A DNA stretch of 64,000 nucleotides from Quatrionicoccus australiensis. GTDB taxonomy: Bacteria; Pseudomonadota; Gammaproteobacteria; Burkholderiales; Rhodocyclaceae. Every line of letters starts with the position of its first letter. Position 1 is the stretch's first letter. Below are positions 8,395 through 17,527 of this stretch, in pieces. The stretch lies in NCBI RefSeq assembly GCF_020510525.1, contig NZ_CP075188.1, positions 3,162,001-3,226,000 of the forward strand, in the 5' to 3' direction. Under the pieces are notes generated by a model. It was not told where the DNA came from. It did no database searches and worked only from the letters and a program-made list of their open reading frames with translations. The translations under genes were made by a program, and so were the position numbers.

Positions 8395-8967
8395 TTGCAT
8401 TTGAACGATTTGGCCGCGCCACAAGGAGCGGCATGGCAGCGCAGTTTCATCGCTTTCGCCGGCGCCGGCATCCGGCATCCCTCCGAGCTGATGCGTGTCA
8501 GCGATGACGAGGCCGCCAGCCTGCTTGCGCGCCTGGCCGGGCTGGCCTGGCAAGCGCCGTTGACCGATCTGGGTCGCTATACGATCTGCCAGGCAACGAC
8601 CGGCTACAGCAGCGCGCTGTTCCGGGACGAGCGCATCGTCGGTTTCTATCACGGCTCGTATTTGTGGATCGCCGCCCGGCAGCGCGGCGCCGGCTTGTCG
8701 ATTCCGCTGATCCTGGCGGCGGCGCAACAACGCGGCGGTGGCTGCCTGCCGCCCGGCGTCGTGCAGCAGGGTTACAGCCGGGCCGGTCTGGCTGCCCACC
8801 GTGCGGCGCACCACAGCGCCATCAAGTCGGCGCAGGCGCAAGGTCTGGCCGTGCCGCCGGCAGTCCTGGCCGAGCTTTCCACCCGGCCGCCTGGCAGAAA
8901 CAGTCCATTTCTACCGCAACCATCACAGGAACTTGGCACATGCAAAAAATCATCGACGGCTTTCTGA
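8395..8967 (+). CDS. Hypothetical protein upstream of carbonic anhydrase
   Basis: No family recognised. The frame shows coherent protein sequence from about [20 protein letters not shown] to AVLAEL, with [17 protein letters not shown] and [25 protein letters not shown] in the middle, vaguely reminiscent of an acyltransferase fold (the [10 protein letters not shown] stretch), but I would not assign it. Start is uncertain: TTG codons at 8395, 8401 or 8410, or ATG at 8491, none with a clear ribosome site. The upstream extension of the frame runs through a terminator and is excluded. It overlaps the carbonic anhydrase start by 28 bases, which suggests coupling. Confidence 0.5.
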   Translation: MHLNDLAAPQGAAWQRSFIAFAGAGIRHPSELMRVSDDEAASLLARLAGLAWQAPLTDLGRYTICQATTGYSSALFRDERIVGFYHGSYLWIAARQRGAGLSIPLILAAAQQRGGGCLPPGVVQQGYSRAGLAAHRAAHHSAIKSAQAQGLAVPPAVLAELSTRPPGRNSPFLPQPSQELGTCKKSSTAF

Positions 8968-9608
8968 ACTTCCAGCAGAACGTCTTTCCCGAACACAGCG
9001 AACTCTTCCAGCGCCTGGCCACAGCGCAGAGTCCAAGTGCCCTGTTCGTCACCTGCTCGGACAGCCGGGTCGTGCCCGAACTGCTCACCCAGCAGGACCC
9101 GGGCGATCTTTTCGTGATCCGCAACGCCGGCAACATCGTGCCCAGCTACGGGCCGGAACCGGGCGGCGTCTCCGCCTCGGTCGAATACGCGGTGGCCGTG
9201 CTCAAGGTCAGCGACATCGTCATCTGCGGCCACTCCGATTGCGGCGCGATGGGCGCCATCGCCACTGGCCAGTGCCTGACTCACCTGCCGGCCGTGGCGC
9301 ACTGGCTGCGCTACGCCGATTCGGCCAGGGTCGTGATCAACGCCCGCCAGCACGCGACGCCGCAGGCGCGCATGGATGCACTGGTGCGCGAAAACGTCAT
9401 CGCCCAGCTCGCCAACATCCGCACCCACCCGGCCGTCGCGCTGGCGCTCGAGCAAGGCCGGCTCAACCTGCACGGCTGGGTGTACGACATCGCCAGCGGC
9501 TCGATCGACGCCCTCGACGGCAACAGCCGCCGTTTCGTCCCGCTCGCCGCCAATCCGCAGACCTGCGCCCTGGAAACCAAGGGCAAAAGCGCCCCCTGGG
9601 CGCCCTGA
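8940..9608 (+). CDS. can: Beta-class carbonic anhydrase
   Basis: Zinc enzyme interconverting CO2 and bicarbonate in the cytoplasm. 222 residues with zinc ligands Cys39 (in CSDSR, with Asp41/Arg43 dyad), His98 and Cys101 (GHSDCGAM), and NAGNIVP and EYAVAVL typical of the plant-like beta class. Normal length. Start ATG at 8940 is inside the end of the preceding frame. Stands alone functionally; it may supply bicarbonate for carboxylases. Confidence 0.93.
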   Translation: MQKIIDGFLNFQQNVFPEHSELFQRLATAQSPSALFVTCSDSRVVPELLTQQDPGDLFVIRNAGNIVPSYGPEPGGVSASVEYAVAVLKVSDIVICGHSDCGAMGAIATGQCLTHLPAVAHWLRYADSARVVINARQHATPQARMDALVRENVIAQLANIRTHPAVALALEQGRLNLHGWVYDIASGSIDALDGNSRRFVPLAANPQTCALETKGKSAPWAP

Positions 9609-9636
9609 ACCCACTGCTCCAAAGCGGAGCAATTGT

Positions 9637-10170
9637 TCAGTTTTTGAACAGTCGACCGGGCAACATGCGTTGCAGCGTGCCGTCACGCAACCAGGCATGC
9701 TTGAGTGCACCGGCGACATGCAGCGCGATCAGCCCGCCGCCGCCCCAGACAACGGCAAAATGCAGCAGCTTGAAGGCGCCGTTCAGGCCCTCGTCCGGCC
9801 AGCCGGCTTTGGCCAGCTCGATGCCGAAGAACTTGATGGCGTAAGGCGTGAATGACGAGGCCAGGTAACCGGCCAGCGGCGCGACGAACATGAACAGGTA
9901 GAGCCCGTGGTGTACCGCCGTCGCCAGCTGCTCCTCCCAGCCATTGCCGAGCGCGGCCGGCGGCCGGTGCGTACGCCGCCAGGCAAGGCGCACGACGACC
10001 AGCAGCCAGGCGAGCAGGCCGAGCGACTTGTGCAGGCTGTAGGCCGCGCTGCGCTCCGCCCCCTTGGGCAGTTCGGTCATGCTCAGACCGAGCCAGAGCA
10101 GCCAGACGATGAGCCCGGCCATCAGCCAGTGGAGCAGCATCGCCGGCCAGGTATAACGCTTGGTATTCAT
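9637..10170 (-). CDS. Cytochrome b561 family di-heme membrane protein
   Basis: 177 residues with four predicted membrane helices (about 9-30, 46-64, 86-108, 138-160) and the paired histidines of the bacterial b561/YodB family (MLLHWLMAG, SLHKSLG, VHHGLYLFMF, ALHVAGALKHAW). Transfers electrons between quinol and a periplasmic partner. Its ATG overlaps the stop of the beta-propeller gene by four bases, so it is the last gene of the cytochrome c / binding-protein / propeller operon and may link the quinoprotein system to the quinone pool (inference). A half-copy of the GTCGACC repeat lies within its last codons. Confidence 0.87.
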   Translation of the reverse strand: MNTKRYTWPAMLLHWLMAGLIVWLLWLGLSMTELPKGAERSAAYSLHKSLGLLAWLLVVVRLAWRRTHRPPAALGNGWEEQLATAVHHGLYLFMFVAPLAGYLASSFTPYAIKFFGIELAKAGWPDEGLNGAFKLLHFAVVWGGGGLIALHVAGALKHAWLRDGTLQRMLPGRLFKN

Positions 10171-11099
10171 TGAATGGCCACTCCCCAGGGCAGTTCGCCG
10201 ACTTCAATATCGGCCAGTTTTTTCAGGTTGACCGCATCGATTACGGTGACGCTGCCGGAACGCCCGTTGGCGACGTAGAGCTTGCTGCCATCCGGCGTGA
10301 TCGCCATGTTCCAGGGGCGTTTGCCGACCTCGATCGTGGCCAGCACGGCATGGCTGGCAACGTCGATCGCCATCACGCTCGGGTCGCGTCCGTTCGAGAC
10401 GAAAACGCGCTTGCCCAACGGGTCGACCGCAATCCCGTTGGGAAACTGGCCGGCCGTGATTTCAGCCAGCACGCTACGCCGGGCGACATCGATCACATAG
10501 ACCTTGCCGGCCAGTTCGCTGGCCACGTAGGCGCGGCTGCCATCGGGCAGGAAACCGATGCCGCGCGGCCGTTTACCGACCGGAATGCTGCCCACCTGCT
10601 TCTGCTTGGCAACGTCGATCACATCGACCTGCTCGGCCTCTTCGGCACTGACGTAAAGCCAGCGCCCGTCCGGGCTGAACACCGTGTGCTCGGGGTTTTT
10701 GCCGGCCACCTTGATGCGCGCCAGTTCCTTGCCCTGCGGTGCCGAAAGCAGCACGACGGCGTTGTCGTCCTCGACCGCGACCGCCAGCCGCCGGCCATCC
10801 GCCGACAGGCTGACGCCTTCCGGCGAGGCACCGACCGGCACGCTCTTGAGCAGCTTGCCGCTGGCCAGATCGACAATCAGCAAACTGGCCGTTGTCGCGT
10901 CGGTCAGGTAAAGATGCTCCTTGCCGGCCGCAATGCCGCGCGGCCGCTGGCCGACGACGATGTCGGCGAGGCGGGCATCAGTCGTCGTATCGATGACGCT
11001 GACGCTGGCCGACTTCTCGTTCGGCACATAGGCAAGCGGTCCGGCCAGGGCGAGACTGGAACAGGCGAGCAACAAGAGGGCAGAAAGGCGCATGTTCAT
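10167..11099 (-). CDS. Periplasmic YVTN/YncE-like beta-propeller protein of the PQQ-alcohol system
   Basis: 310 residues: signal peptide (cleavage near SLALAGP), then about seven repeats of the YVTN type, each of about 42 residues with a core of the form IPVGKRPRGIGFLPDGSRAY and V-I-D strand ends. Homologues are recurrent in PQQ-dependent alcohol oxidation clusters ('PQQ-dependent catabolism-associated beta-propeller'). The gene is 2 bases downstream of the binding-protein gene and overlaps cytochrome b561, so it is translationally linked to both. Exact role in the pathway is unknown. Confidence 0.87.
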   Translation of the reverse strand: MNMRLSALLLLACSSLALAGPLAYVPNEKSASVSVIDTTTDARLADIVVGQRPRGIAAGKEHLYLTDATTASLLIVDLASGKLLKSVPVGASPEGVSLSADGRRLAVAVEDDNAVVLLSAPQGKELARIKVAGKNPEHTVFSPDGRWLYVSAEEAEQVDVIDVAKQKQVGSIPVGKRPRGIGFLPDGSRAYVASELAGKVYVIDVARRSVLAEITAGQFPNGIAVDPLGKRVFVSNGRDPSVMAIDVASHAVLATIEVGKRPWNMAITPDGSKLYVANGRSGSVTVIDAVNLKKLADIEVGELPWGVAIQ

Positions 11100-11101
11100 T
11101 C

Positions 11102-11950
11102 TCAGACCGGCTGGTAGGAAATGCCGTGGCGGCGGAAGATGGCGGCGACCGTGCCGTCCGCCTTCAACTCGCCGAGCGCCTGCGCGATGGCCTCGGCCAG
11201 TTCGCGCTCTTCCGCCTTGACGGCCATGCCGAGCGGCCAGCCATCAACCTTCAATTCGGCGAATTTCGGCAGGTCGACCGCGACGCGATCCTCCGGACGC
11301 AAGGCCGCTTCCAGCTCGGCACGCGTTGCGAGCACCGCCGACACCTGACCGCTGCGCAAGGCCGCGGCGGCTTCGCCAACGGTGCGGAAATGCACGACGT
11401 TCTCGCGCAGGCGACCGTTCAGCGCGCTCAACAGGAAGGAGTCGGCGAGCGATGCCGTTTCGACGGCGATCTTCTCGCGCGTGAAGATTTCCAGCGCCAC
11501 CGCCGCCGAGCCGGCCAGGGCCGGGACACGCTGCGGGTTGCGCGCCAGGGCCAGGCTTTCGCGGTGATAGGCGCCGAAGATGCGTACCTTGTCGTTGGCG
11601 CGGGCGAGGTATTCGTCCACCGGCACATGCATCATCACGTCGGCCGGCTGGGTACCAAGGTAATGCCCCTTCCAGACCATGTTGCGCAGGTCGTCGTTCA
11701 TGTCTTCGTCGGCGTTGTAGCCGACCACTTCGGCGCTCAGGCCGAGCTTGCCGGCAATGGCGCGCGCCAGATCGGCATCGATGCCCTTGCCGCCGGCCAT
11801 GGCGTAAGGCGGGAAATCGTTATAGACGGCAACACGCAGGCGGCCGCGCTGGCGGATCGCGGCCAGGCCGTCACCGGCAACCGCCGGCAGGACGGCGGCG
11901 AAGGGCAGCAGGGCAAGGCCCTGCAGCAGGCGGCGGCGATTATTCTTCAT
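11102..11950 (-). CDS. Quinoprotein-associated family-3 substrate-binding protein (XoxJ/MxaJ-like)
   Basis: 282 residues: N-terminal NNRRRLLQG twin-Arg-like signal sequence ending near AVAGDG, followed by a type-II periplasmic binding fold (LRVAVYNDFPPYAMAGGKGIDADLARAIA). Members of this family accompany PQQ methanol/ethanol dehydrogenases and are thought to help the dehydrogenase mature or pair with its cytochrome rather than to feed a transporter. Overlaps the cytochrome c gene by 11 bases. No ABC permease is near, which fits a non-transport role. Confidence 0.85.
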   Translation of the reverse strand: MKNNRRRLLQGLALLPFAAVLPAVAGDGLAAIRQRGRLRVAVYNDFPPYAMAGGKGIDADLARAIAGKLGLSAEVVGYNADEDMNDDLRNMVWKGHYLGTQPADVMMHVPVDEYLARANDKVRIFGAYHRESLALARNPQRVPALAGSAAVALEIFTREKIAVETASLADSFLLSALNGRLRENVVHFRTVGEAAAALRSGQVSAVLATRAELEAALRPEDRVAVDLPKFAELKVDGWPLGMAVKAEERELAEAIAQALGELKADGTVAAIFRRHGISYQPV

Positions 11951-12368
11951 GGACGGATTCCAGCCAGGTGCGGATCGCCCACATCGCTTCCTGGCTCAGC
12001 GTGCCTTCGAACGGCGGCATGTAAACCCGGCCATCGCGCACCGAGCCCTTGCGGATGCGCTGCAGGAAGATTTCGTCGCCTTCATCGCCCTGCGGCAGGT
12101 AGCGCAGGTCGGGCGCGATGCCGCCGGAGACGGCGCCAAGGCCGTGGCAGCGGGCACAATTCTGGTTGAAGGCGGAATCTCCGATGCGCGTTGCGGTCTT
12201 ATCCTTGCGGTACGGGTTGGCCGGCAGGAAATCGGCGCCGAGATTCTTCAGGCCGGTGGTGTCGACCGCCTGCGGCACGACGTCGCCGTGGGCGAAGACC
12301 TGGGCTGCGGCAGTACCGAGAATGAGCGCGGCGGCAAGCGCGGCGAGGTGGCGGGCGGAATGTTTCAC
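11940..12368 (-). CDS. pedF: Cytochrome c-550 (PedF-like) for alcohol oxidation
   Basis: 142 residues: signal peptide cleaved near VFAHGD, one haem motif CARCH (about residue 92), and a distal Met region RVYMPPFEGTLSQEAMWAIRTWLE. This matches the PedF cytochrome that takes electrons from PQQ ethanol dehydrogenases. First gene of a four-gene leftward operon (cytochrome, binding protein, propeller, b561). A near-perfect sigma-54 promoter lies 49-66 bases upstream and the AcoR-like activator is divergent, so inducible sigma-54 control is likely. A second, similar cytochrome is at 40.3 kb. Confidence 0.88.
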   Translation of the reverse strand: MKHSARHLAALAAALILGTAAAQVFAHGDVVPQAVDTTGLKNLGADFLPANPYRKDKTATRIGDSAFNQNCARCHGLGAVSGGIAPDLRYLPQGDEGDEIFLQRIRKGSVRDGRVYMPPFEGTLSQEAMWAIRTWLESVHEE

Positions 12369-12416
12369 ATTGTCTCCTTGGTTAGGTTCGGGTTGCAGCT
12401 TTTGTGCAGCACGTTC

Positions 12417-12434
12417 TGCAAGCCCTGTGCCAGG
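12417..12434 (-). promoter_or_regulatory. Sigma-54 promoter for the cytochrome c operon
   Basis: Reading leftward: TGGCACAGGGCTTGCA, matching the -24/-12 consensus TGGCACGRNNNTTGCW at all but one defined position, with correct spacing. Predicted start of transcription is near 12407, about 40 bases before the ATG. Confidence 0.85.
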
Positions 12435-12482
12435 CCGCCCGTGAAGTCATGAATGCAAGTAAACACGGCAGATCGGGGTGTA

Positions 12483-12499
12483 TTGGCATACCATTTGCT
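12483..12499 (+). promoter_or_regulatory. Sigma-54-like promoter for the AcoR-like activator
   Basis: TTGGCATACCATTTGCT keeps the GG and GC elements with correct spacing for a -24/-12 promoter; the less conserved middle positions differ. It would start transcription near 12511, about 90 bases before the activator ATG, implying autoactivation. A GCAC-AGCA-GTGC inverted repeat follows at 12507-12518. Confidence 0.65.
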
Positions 12500-12602
12500 G
12501 AGAGTTGCACAGCAGTGCTCGATACATTGCTTAGAAAAAGTGCAGGTGTTACTTTTTGCAACAACACAAAAATAAAAATCGTCCGACCAAACCGGAGGAG
12601 AG

Positions 12603-14615
12603 ATGGAGACTTTTCAATTGCTGGCCGAGACACACGGTCAGCGCCTGCAACAGGCACGTCAGCTGTTTTTCGACCAGGATCGTCGCCCCGACGGCCTGCT
12701 CGACCCGATGATCGTGCGTTCCTGGGAACGCTGCCGCCGCTTCGGCCTTGGCGACGCGAGCTATCGCCCGCCCGGCGAGTCGCTCGACCGCATTGCGCTG
12801 AAGACCGAGCAGGACCGCAACCGTTACCTGCTGCTGCAGGGCCGGCCGATCATGGAGCACGTCTACGAGCAGATCCGCGAATCGGGCAGCATGGTCATCC
12901 TGGCTGACGCCAACGGCCTGCTCCTTGAAACCGTCGGCGATGCCGATTTCGTCAGCCGCGCCGACCGCGTCGCGCTGCTTGCCGGCGCTTCGTGGGATGA
13001 AAACCTGCGCGGCACCAATGCGATCGGCACCGCACTCTCGGAAGAAAGCGCCGTTTCCGTCTTCGGCGGCGAGCACTTCCTCGAACACAACAGCTTCCTG
13101 ACCTGCTGCGCCAGCCCGATCTTCGGGCCGGACGGCCGGCTGATCGGCGTCCTCGACATTTCCGGCGACTACCGCAGCCAGCAGCGCCACACGCTCGGTC
13201 TGGTCCGGCTGTCCTCGGCCATCGTCGAAAAGCGCCTGTTCGAGTCGGTGCACGCCCGCGACATCCTGGTCTGCTTCCACAGCCGCGCCGACTTCCTCGG
13301 CAGCCCGAAGGAAGGCCTCGCGGCCGTCTCGCCGGACGGCCAGGTACTGGCCATCAACCGCAACGGCACCGAACTGCTCGGCATTCGCCAGGTCGATGCG
13401 GTCAACCGCGATTTTTCCATGGTTTTCGAAAGCAGCCTGGCCGGGCTGGTCGACCGCCTGCGGCATCAGCCACAGGGCACGATCGAAATTCGGGCGAACG
13501 GGCGCAGCCTGCATGTCCAGTTGCGCGGCCAGTTGCCGCCGATGGCCGTGGCCGGTCGCGTCTTCGACGAAGCGCCGCTGCAGCGCCCGGCGCCCCGCCG
13601 GCCGGATGCTGCCGAACCGGCCAAGGCGGCCACTCCGGCCAAGCCGCCGCTGACCCTGGATACGCTGAACACCGGCGACCTGCGCCTGCAGGCGGCGATC
13701 GACCGCGCCCGGCGCATCCTCGGGCGCGACATCCCGATCCTGATCCAGGGCGAATCCGGAGCCGGCAAGGAGATGTTCGCCAAGGCCTTCCACAACAGCG
13801 GGCCGCGCGCCGACGCACCGTTCGTCGCGCTCAACTGCGCCTCGATTCCGGAAACCCTGATCGAGTCGGAACTCTTCGGCTATCAGGGCGGCGCCTTCAC
13901 CGGCGCGCGCAAGGAAGGCGCGCCGGGCAAGATCCTGCAGGCGCACGGTGGCACCCTCTTCCTCGATGAAATCGGCGACATGCCGCTCAACCTGCAGGCG
14001 CGGCTGTTGCGCGTGCTGCAGGAGCGCTGCGTGACGCCGCTCGGCAGCACGCGGGCCATCCAGGTCGACATCTCGCTGGTCTGCGCGACGCACCGCAAGC
14101 TGCGCGAGGAAGTGGCGCGCGGCGGCTTCCGCGAGGATCTCTACTACCGCCTGAACGGCATGTCGGTGACCCTGCCTTCGCTGCGCGAACGCACCGACAT
14201 CCGCAGCATGGTCGCCAAGCTGGCCGCCGCCGAAGCCGGCCCGCGCGAGACGCCGGTGCGTTTCTCGGAAGGCGCAATGCAGGCAATCGAGGCCTATGCC
14301 TGGCCGGGCAACATCCGCCAGTTGTTCAACGCGATCCGCGTCGCCATCGCGCTGCTCGACGAGGGCGAAACGCTGATCACCGAAACGCATCTGCCGGAGG
14401 AGCTGTTCGAAGCCCCGATCGGCATGGCGCCGGCGGCCAGCGTGAAAGCCGCGCATGACCCGTGGGCGGCGGCGCCGCTCGACGGCAATCTCGAAGAAAT
14501 GGGCCGCCAGGTCGCGCTGCGCACGCTCGAAGCCGCCGGTGGCAACATCTCGGCGGCGGCGCGCCAGCTCGGCATCAGTCGCAACACGCTGTACCGCAAG
14601 CTGGGCCGCATGTAG
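12603..14615 (+). CDS. Sigma-54-dependent activator, AcoR type
   Basis: 670 residues. N-terminal sensory region with a GAF-like domain (about 70-200, including GSMVILADANGLLLETVGDADF), a linker, AAA+ domain (about 350-575) with Walker A GESGAGKE near residue 382, the sigma-54 contact loop GAFTGA near 429 and Walker B LFLDEIGDMP, and a C-terminal Fis-type HTH (about 630-670, AARQLGISRNTLYRKL). It activates sigma-54 promoters in response to a small molecule, in AcoR-like proteins often an alcohol or acetoin. Start has GGAGGAG six bases upstream. Divergence from the pedF operon and the flanking sigma-54 sites mark it as the probable alcohol-responsive regulator of the quinoprotein genes. Confidence 0.92.
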   Translation: METFQLLAETHGQRLQQARQLFFDQDRRPDGLLDPMIVRSWERCRRFGLGDASYRPPGESLDRIALKTEQDRNRYLLLQGRPIMEHVYEQIRESGSMVILADANGLLLETVGDADFVSRADRVALLAGASWDENLRGTNAIGTALSEESAVSVFGGEHFLEHNSFLTCCASPIFGPDGRLIGVLDISGDYRSQQRHTLGLVRLSSAIVEKRLFESVHARDILVCFHSRADFLGSPKEGLAAVSPDGQVLAINRNGTELLGIRQVDAVNRDFSMVFESSLAGLVDRLRHQPQGTIEIRANGRSLHVQLRGQLPPMAVAGRVFDEAPLQRPAPRRPDAAEPAKAATPAKPPLTLDTLNTGDLRLQAAIDRARRILGRDIPILIQGESGAGKEMFAKAFHNSGPRADAPFVALNCASIPETLIESELFGYQGGAFTGARKEGAPGKILQAHGGTLFLDEIGDMPLNLQARLLRVLQERCVTPLGSTRAIQVDISLVCATHRKLREEVARGGFREDLYYRLNGMSVTLPSLRERTDIRSMVAKLAAAEAGPRETPVRFSEGAMQAIEAYAWPGNIRQLFNAIRVAIALLDEGETLITETHLPEELFEAPIGMAPAASVKAAHDPWAAAPLDGNLEEMGRQVALRTLEAAGGNISAAARQLGISRNTLYRKLGRM

Positions 14616-14636
14616 AAAAACCGGCGGGCGCGACGT

Positions 14637-15137
14637 TTACCGTCCGCCCGCCGCGCCACTGCGGCGCTTGAGCGTGGCGCCGACCTGATCGGCCAATTTG
14701 TGCAGCAGACGCGCGGCAGCGCGATGCCCGGCGGTCGACGGTCCGGGAACACGAAAAACCAGCATCGCCCGCCCCGGCTGTCCGACTTTTTCATAAATCG
14801 CCAGCGACAACGGACAAAAAGCAATCTGCGCCGGGTCCTCTTCCAGCATCTGCCAGGCCAGCACGCTGCTGCAAAACTGCACGATCTCGGCCTCGGCGAA
14901 CGGGCTGCCGCTCTTGCCCAGCGTCGTCGCCGTGCGTTGCAGCATGCGGTTGAAGGGAATCACCGCCGCGACGACCAGGCCTTCCGCCTCGATGCTTTCG
15001 ACCAGCACTTCATGCACCGTCGCGAAATCGGCCGGCGGCAAAATGCGCTTTTCCAGCGCGTCGACCGCCTGGGCCGGTACCGTAACAGCTGCCGCCAGAA
15101 TCAGGCTGCAGCCCAGCCGGATCAGCCTAGAACGCAT
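14637..15137 (-). CDS. Exported DUF302 protein
   Basis: 166 residues with a signal peptide (MRSRLIRLGCSLILAAAVTVPAQA) and a DUF302 domain with DFATVHEVLVESIEAEGLVV at the start and FCPLSLAIYE in the middle. DUF302 proteins are small periplasmic or cytosolic proteins of unknown function that often bind a cofactor or occur near metal and redox systems. The start at 15137 overlaps the end of the TonB-receptor gene by 11 bases (a start at 15146 is possible), so it is co-transcribed with the receptor. Confidence 0.8.
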   Translation of the reverse strand: MRSRLIRLGCSLILAAAVTVPAQAVDALEKRILPPADFATVHEVLVESIEAEGLVVAAVIPFNRMLQRTATTLGKSGSPFAEAEIVQFCSSVLAWQMLEEDPAQIAFCPLSLAIYEKVGQPGRAMLVFRVPGPSTAGHRAAARLLHKLADQVGATLKRRSGAAGGR

Positions 15138-17271
15138 AGCGGGCACTCACCCCGGCCAGCCAGTTGCGGCCCGGCGCCGCTTCGTAATAGCGCTGGCTGC
15201 TGTCGCCGACGATCACCGAACCGACGTACTGGCGGTCGAAGATGTTGTTGAGGCGGGCAAAGGTCGAGACCTTGAGCGGCCCGAAAGTGCGTTCAATACC
15301 GGCGCGCAGATTGGCGATGGCGTAGGCCGGCGCCGCCGTGTCACTGTTGGTGTCCTCGACATAAACCTTGCTGCGCGCGATGCCTTCGATGGCGGCATGG
15401 AAGCCGCTCGCCGCATGCTTCCAGGCCAGCTCGCCGTACAGCGTCTGCGCCGCGACGCCGGGCAGGCGGTTGCCGGCGCTGACGTTCTTGGTGACCGCCG
15501 GCGTACCGCTCTGGAAGGTAAACGCCTCGTCGTAACGCGCGTCCAGCCAGGTATAGGCGAGACGGCTGCTCAAATTGCCCGTCCAGCGACTGTCGACCGC
15601 CAGCTCGAGGCCCTGGCGCGTGGTCGGGCCGGCATTCTGGTAGGCGGTGCGGCCGCCAGTGCTGGAGAGGACGACCAGCTCGTTGTCGGTCTTGACCTGG
15701 AACAGCGCCAGGTCGAGGCGGCTGTTGCCGAGCATGGCCTTGAGACCGGTCTCGAAATGCGTGCTGTTCGACGGTTTGAGGCCAAGGTTCAAGGAACCGC
15801 CACCACTTGAGTAGAACATCTCGTTGAAGGTCGGCGCTTCGAAACCGCGCGCCGCGCTGGCGTAGAGATTGACCGTGTCGCTCAGGCGATAGAGCGCGGC
15901 CAGGGTCGGCGTCGTCTTGTCGTAGCTGACCGAACCGCTGTCGTCGCCGTTGCTCAAATAGCTGTCGCTGACCTTGAAGGCGAGGTGGCTGTGACGCACA
16001 CCGCCACTGAAAGTCCAGTTCTCGCCCTGCCATTCGGCCTGCACATACTGGTCGAAACTGGCGACGCGATCCTCTTCCTTGCGGCGCAACGTACCCTTGA
16101 CGCCGCAAACGTTGGCGACGCAGTTGGCCGGTGCGCCGGTGCCGATGTAGTTGTTGTAGCCGCGCCGGTCGTCGGTCGATTGCTCGTAGTCGGTGCCGAC
16201 CGTGGTCGTCAGGCGGCCACCGGCGACGTCGAAGCGGCCGATCCAGCGTGCCGACATGCCGCCGAAGGTCCGGTCGAAATCGATCACGCCGCCCGAGTGC
16301 GCCGGGTTGGACTGGGCACCGACCGGAATCGACTGATATTGGATGGTCGACCGCTGGCCGGCATAAACCGAAAGCTGCAGCGTGTGCTCACCGAAACGGT
16401 GCTCGTAATTGAGGCCGCCCTGCGCGTGGTCGATGCTCTTGCGCGTATCGAAGGCGAGCGCCGGGGAGTAGCCGCGCGTCGCATCCCAGGCCGTGCCTTT
16501 CGGATTGCTCTTGTATTCGCCCCACTGCACGCCCTGCGGGTCGTCCGCCGTCTGGTGGAAACTGCTCGCGATGAAGGTCAGCTTGCCGTCCTGGCTTGGC
16601 CGGAAAGTCAGCTTGACCAGGCTCTGCTCGCGCTCGGCCGAGCTGTGCTCGCGGTAGCCGTCGGTCGCGAAGCGCGAGGTGTCGAGCACGTAGCCGATGC
16701 CGCCGACCTCGCCCTGGGCGCTGACATCGGCCTTCCAGGTGCCGTAGCTGCCGGCGGAAAAGCTCGTTTCGATGCTCGGCGCGCCCTTGCCATCCGGCGT
16801 GAACAACTGGATGACGCCGCCGGCATGGTTGCCGTAGATCGCCGAGAGCGGCCCGCGCATGACTTCGATGCGCTCGGCGCGGTCGAGGTTGAAGGTTGCC
16901 GCCTGGCCCTGGCCGTCCGGCATCGACGCCGGGATGCCGTCGGCGACGAGGCGGATGCCGCGCACGCCGAAGGCCGAACGGGCGCCGAAACCGCGCGAGG
17001 AAATCTGCAGATCCTGCGCGTAGTTCTGGCGGTTCTGCACATTGATCCCGGGCACCCCGGCCAGCGCCTCGGAAACATTGACCCGCGCCTGGTCGGCGCC
17101 GATTTTGCCGGCATCGACAACGTCGACCGCCGCCGGCAGATCGAAACTGCTGTGCTCGACCCGGCTGCCTGTGACCACCACCGAATCGAGCGTCAGCTCG
17201 GCATCGGCGATGGCGTAACAGGGAAAGGCGGCAGCCAGGAGAAGAACGAGGCGTTTGGGCACAGGGTTCAT
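15127..17271 (-). CDS. TonB-dependent outer-membrane receptor
   Basis: 714 residues: signal peptide (cleavage near AIADAE), TonB-box-like stretch LDSVVVTGSR, plug domain with RGFGARSAFGVRGIRLVADGIP and VMRGPLSAIYGNHAGG, then a 22-strand barrel ending in a C-terminal aromatic (ARYAF). The start at 17271 gives a proper signal peptide; the longer frame to 17349 does not. Substrate is not evident: a metal chelate such as a siderophore, copper or lanthanide complex is likely. No cobalamin riboswitch is seen upstream. It sits beside the PQQ-alcohol genes, where lanthanide or metal uptake would make sense (inference). Confidence 0.88.
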   Translation of the reverse strand: MNPVPKRLVLLLAAAFPCYAIADAELTLDSVVVTGSRVEHSSFDLPAAVDVVDAGKIGADQARVNVSEALAGVPGINVQNRQNYAQDLQISSRGFGARSAFGVRGIRLVADGIPASMPDGQGQAATFNLDRAERIEVMRGPLSAIYGNHAGGVIQLFTPDGKGAPSIETSFSAGSYGTWKADVSAQGEVGGIGYVLDTSRFATDGYREHSSAEREQSLVKLTFRPSQDGKLTFIASSFHQTADDPQGVQWGEYKSNPKGTAWDATRGYSPALAFDTRKSIDHAQGGLNYEHRFGEHTLQLSVYAGQRSTIQYQSIPVGAQSNPAHSGGVIDFDRTFGGMSARWIGRFDVAGGRLTTTVGTDYEQSTDDRRGYNNYIGTGAPANCVANVCGVKGTLRRKEEDRVASFDQYVQAEWQGENWTFSGGVRHSHLAFKVSDSYLSNGDDSGSVSYDKTTPTLAALYRLSDTVNLYASAARGFEAPTFNEMFYSSGGGSLNLGLKPSNSTHFETGLKAMLGNSRLDLALFQVKTDNELVVLSSTGGRTAYQNAGPTTRQGLELAVDSRWTGNLSSRLAYTWLDARYDEAFTFQSGTPAVTKNVSAGNRLPGVAAQTLYGELAWKHAASGFHAAIEGIARSKVYVEDTNSDTAAPAYAIANLRAGIERTFGPLKVSTFARLNNIFDRQYVGSVIVGDSSQRYYEAAPGRNWLAGVSARYAF

Positions 17272-17527
17272 GATGTTTCGCTCGGTGAAATCGTCAGCAG
17301 CCCGGCATCGCATCCGGACAGGCGCGACCCATGCCGCCCCCGGAAGCAATTGTCAGCGCAGACAAAAAACCGGGCCTCCGGGCTTTCGCGAAAGAGGACT
17401 AGCGAAAATCATGAGATCGCGCGAAAAAAGGCGGCACCCGTCAGCCAAAAAAATCCACTCGACATAAAACGCAGCGCTACGTATGCTCCGCCACCGCATA
17501 TTTCGACCTATCACGCCAAGCGACGCC

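Noticed and set aside
8433..8507. Short ATG frame with AAGGAG just upstream, inside the hypothetical gene before carbonic anhydrase
   Set aside because: Only 24 codons, Arg-rich, out of frame with the longer coherent protein; probably chance.
12549..14456. 635-codon open frame antisense to the AcoR-like activator, and similar long antisense frames at 1.7, 3.3, 12.6, 20.3, 31.7, 36.6 and 40.9 kb
   Set aside because: They are mirror frames of strongly supported genes in GC-rich DNA; their translations are low-complexity and show no domains.
17272..17420. Possible cobalamin riboswitch upstream of the TonB receptor
   Set aside because: The leader has a hairpin and T-run but none of the conserved B12 box elements could be found.
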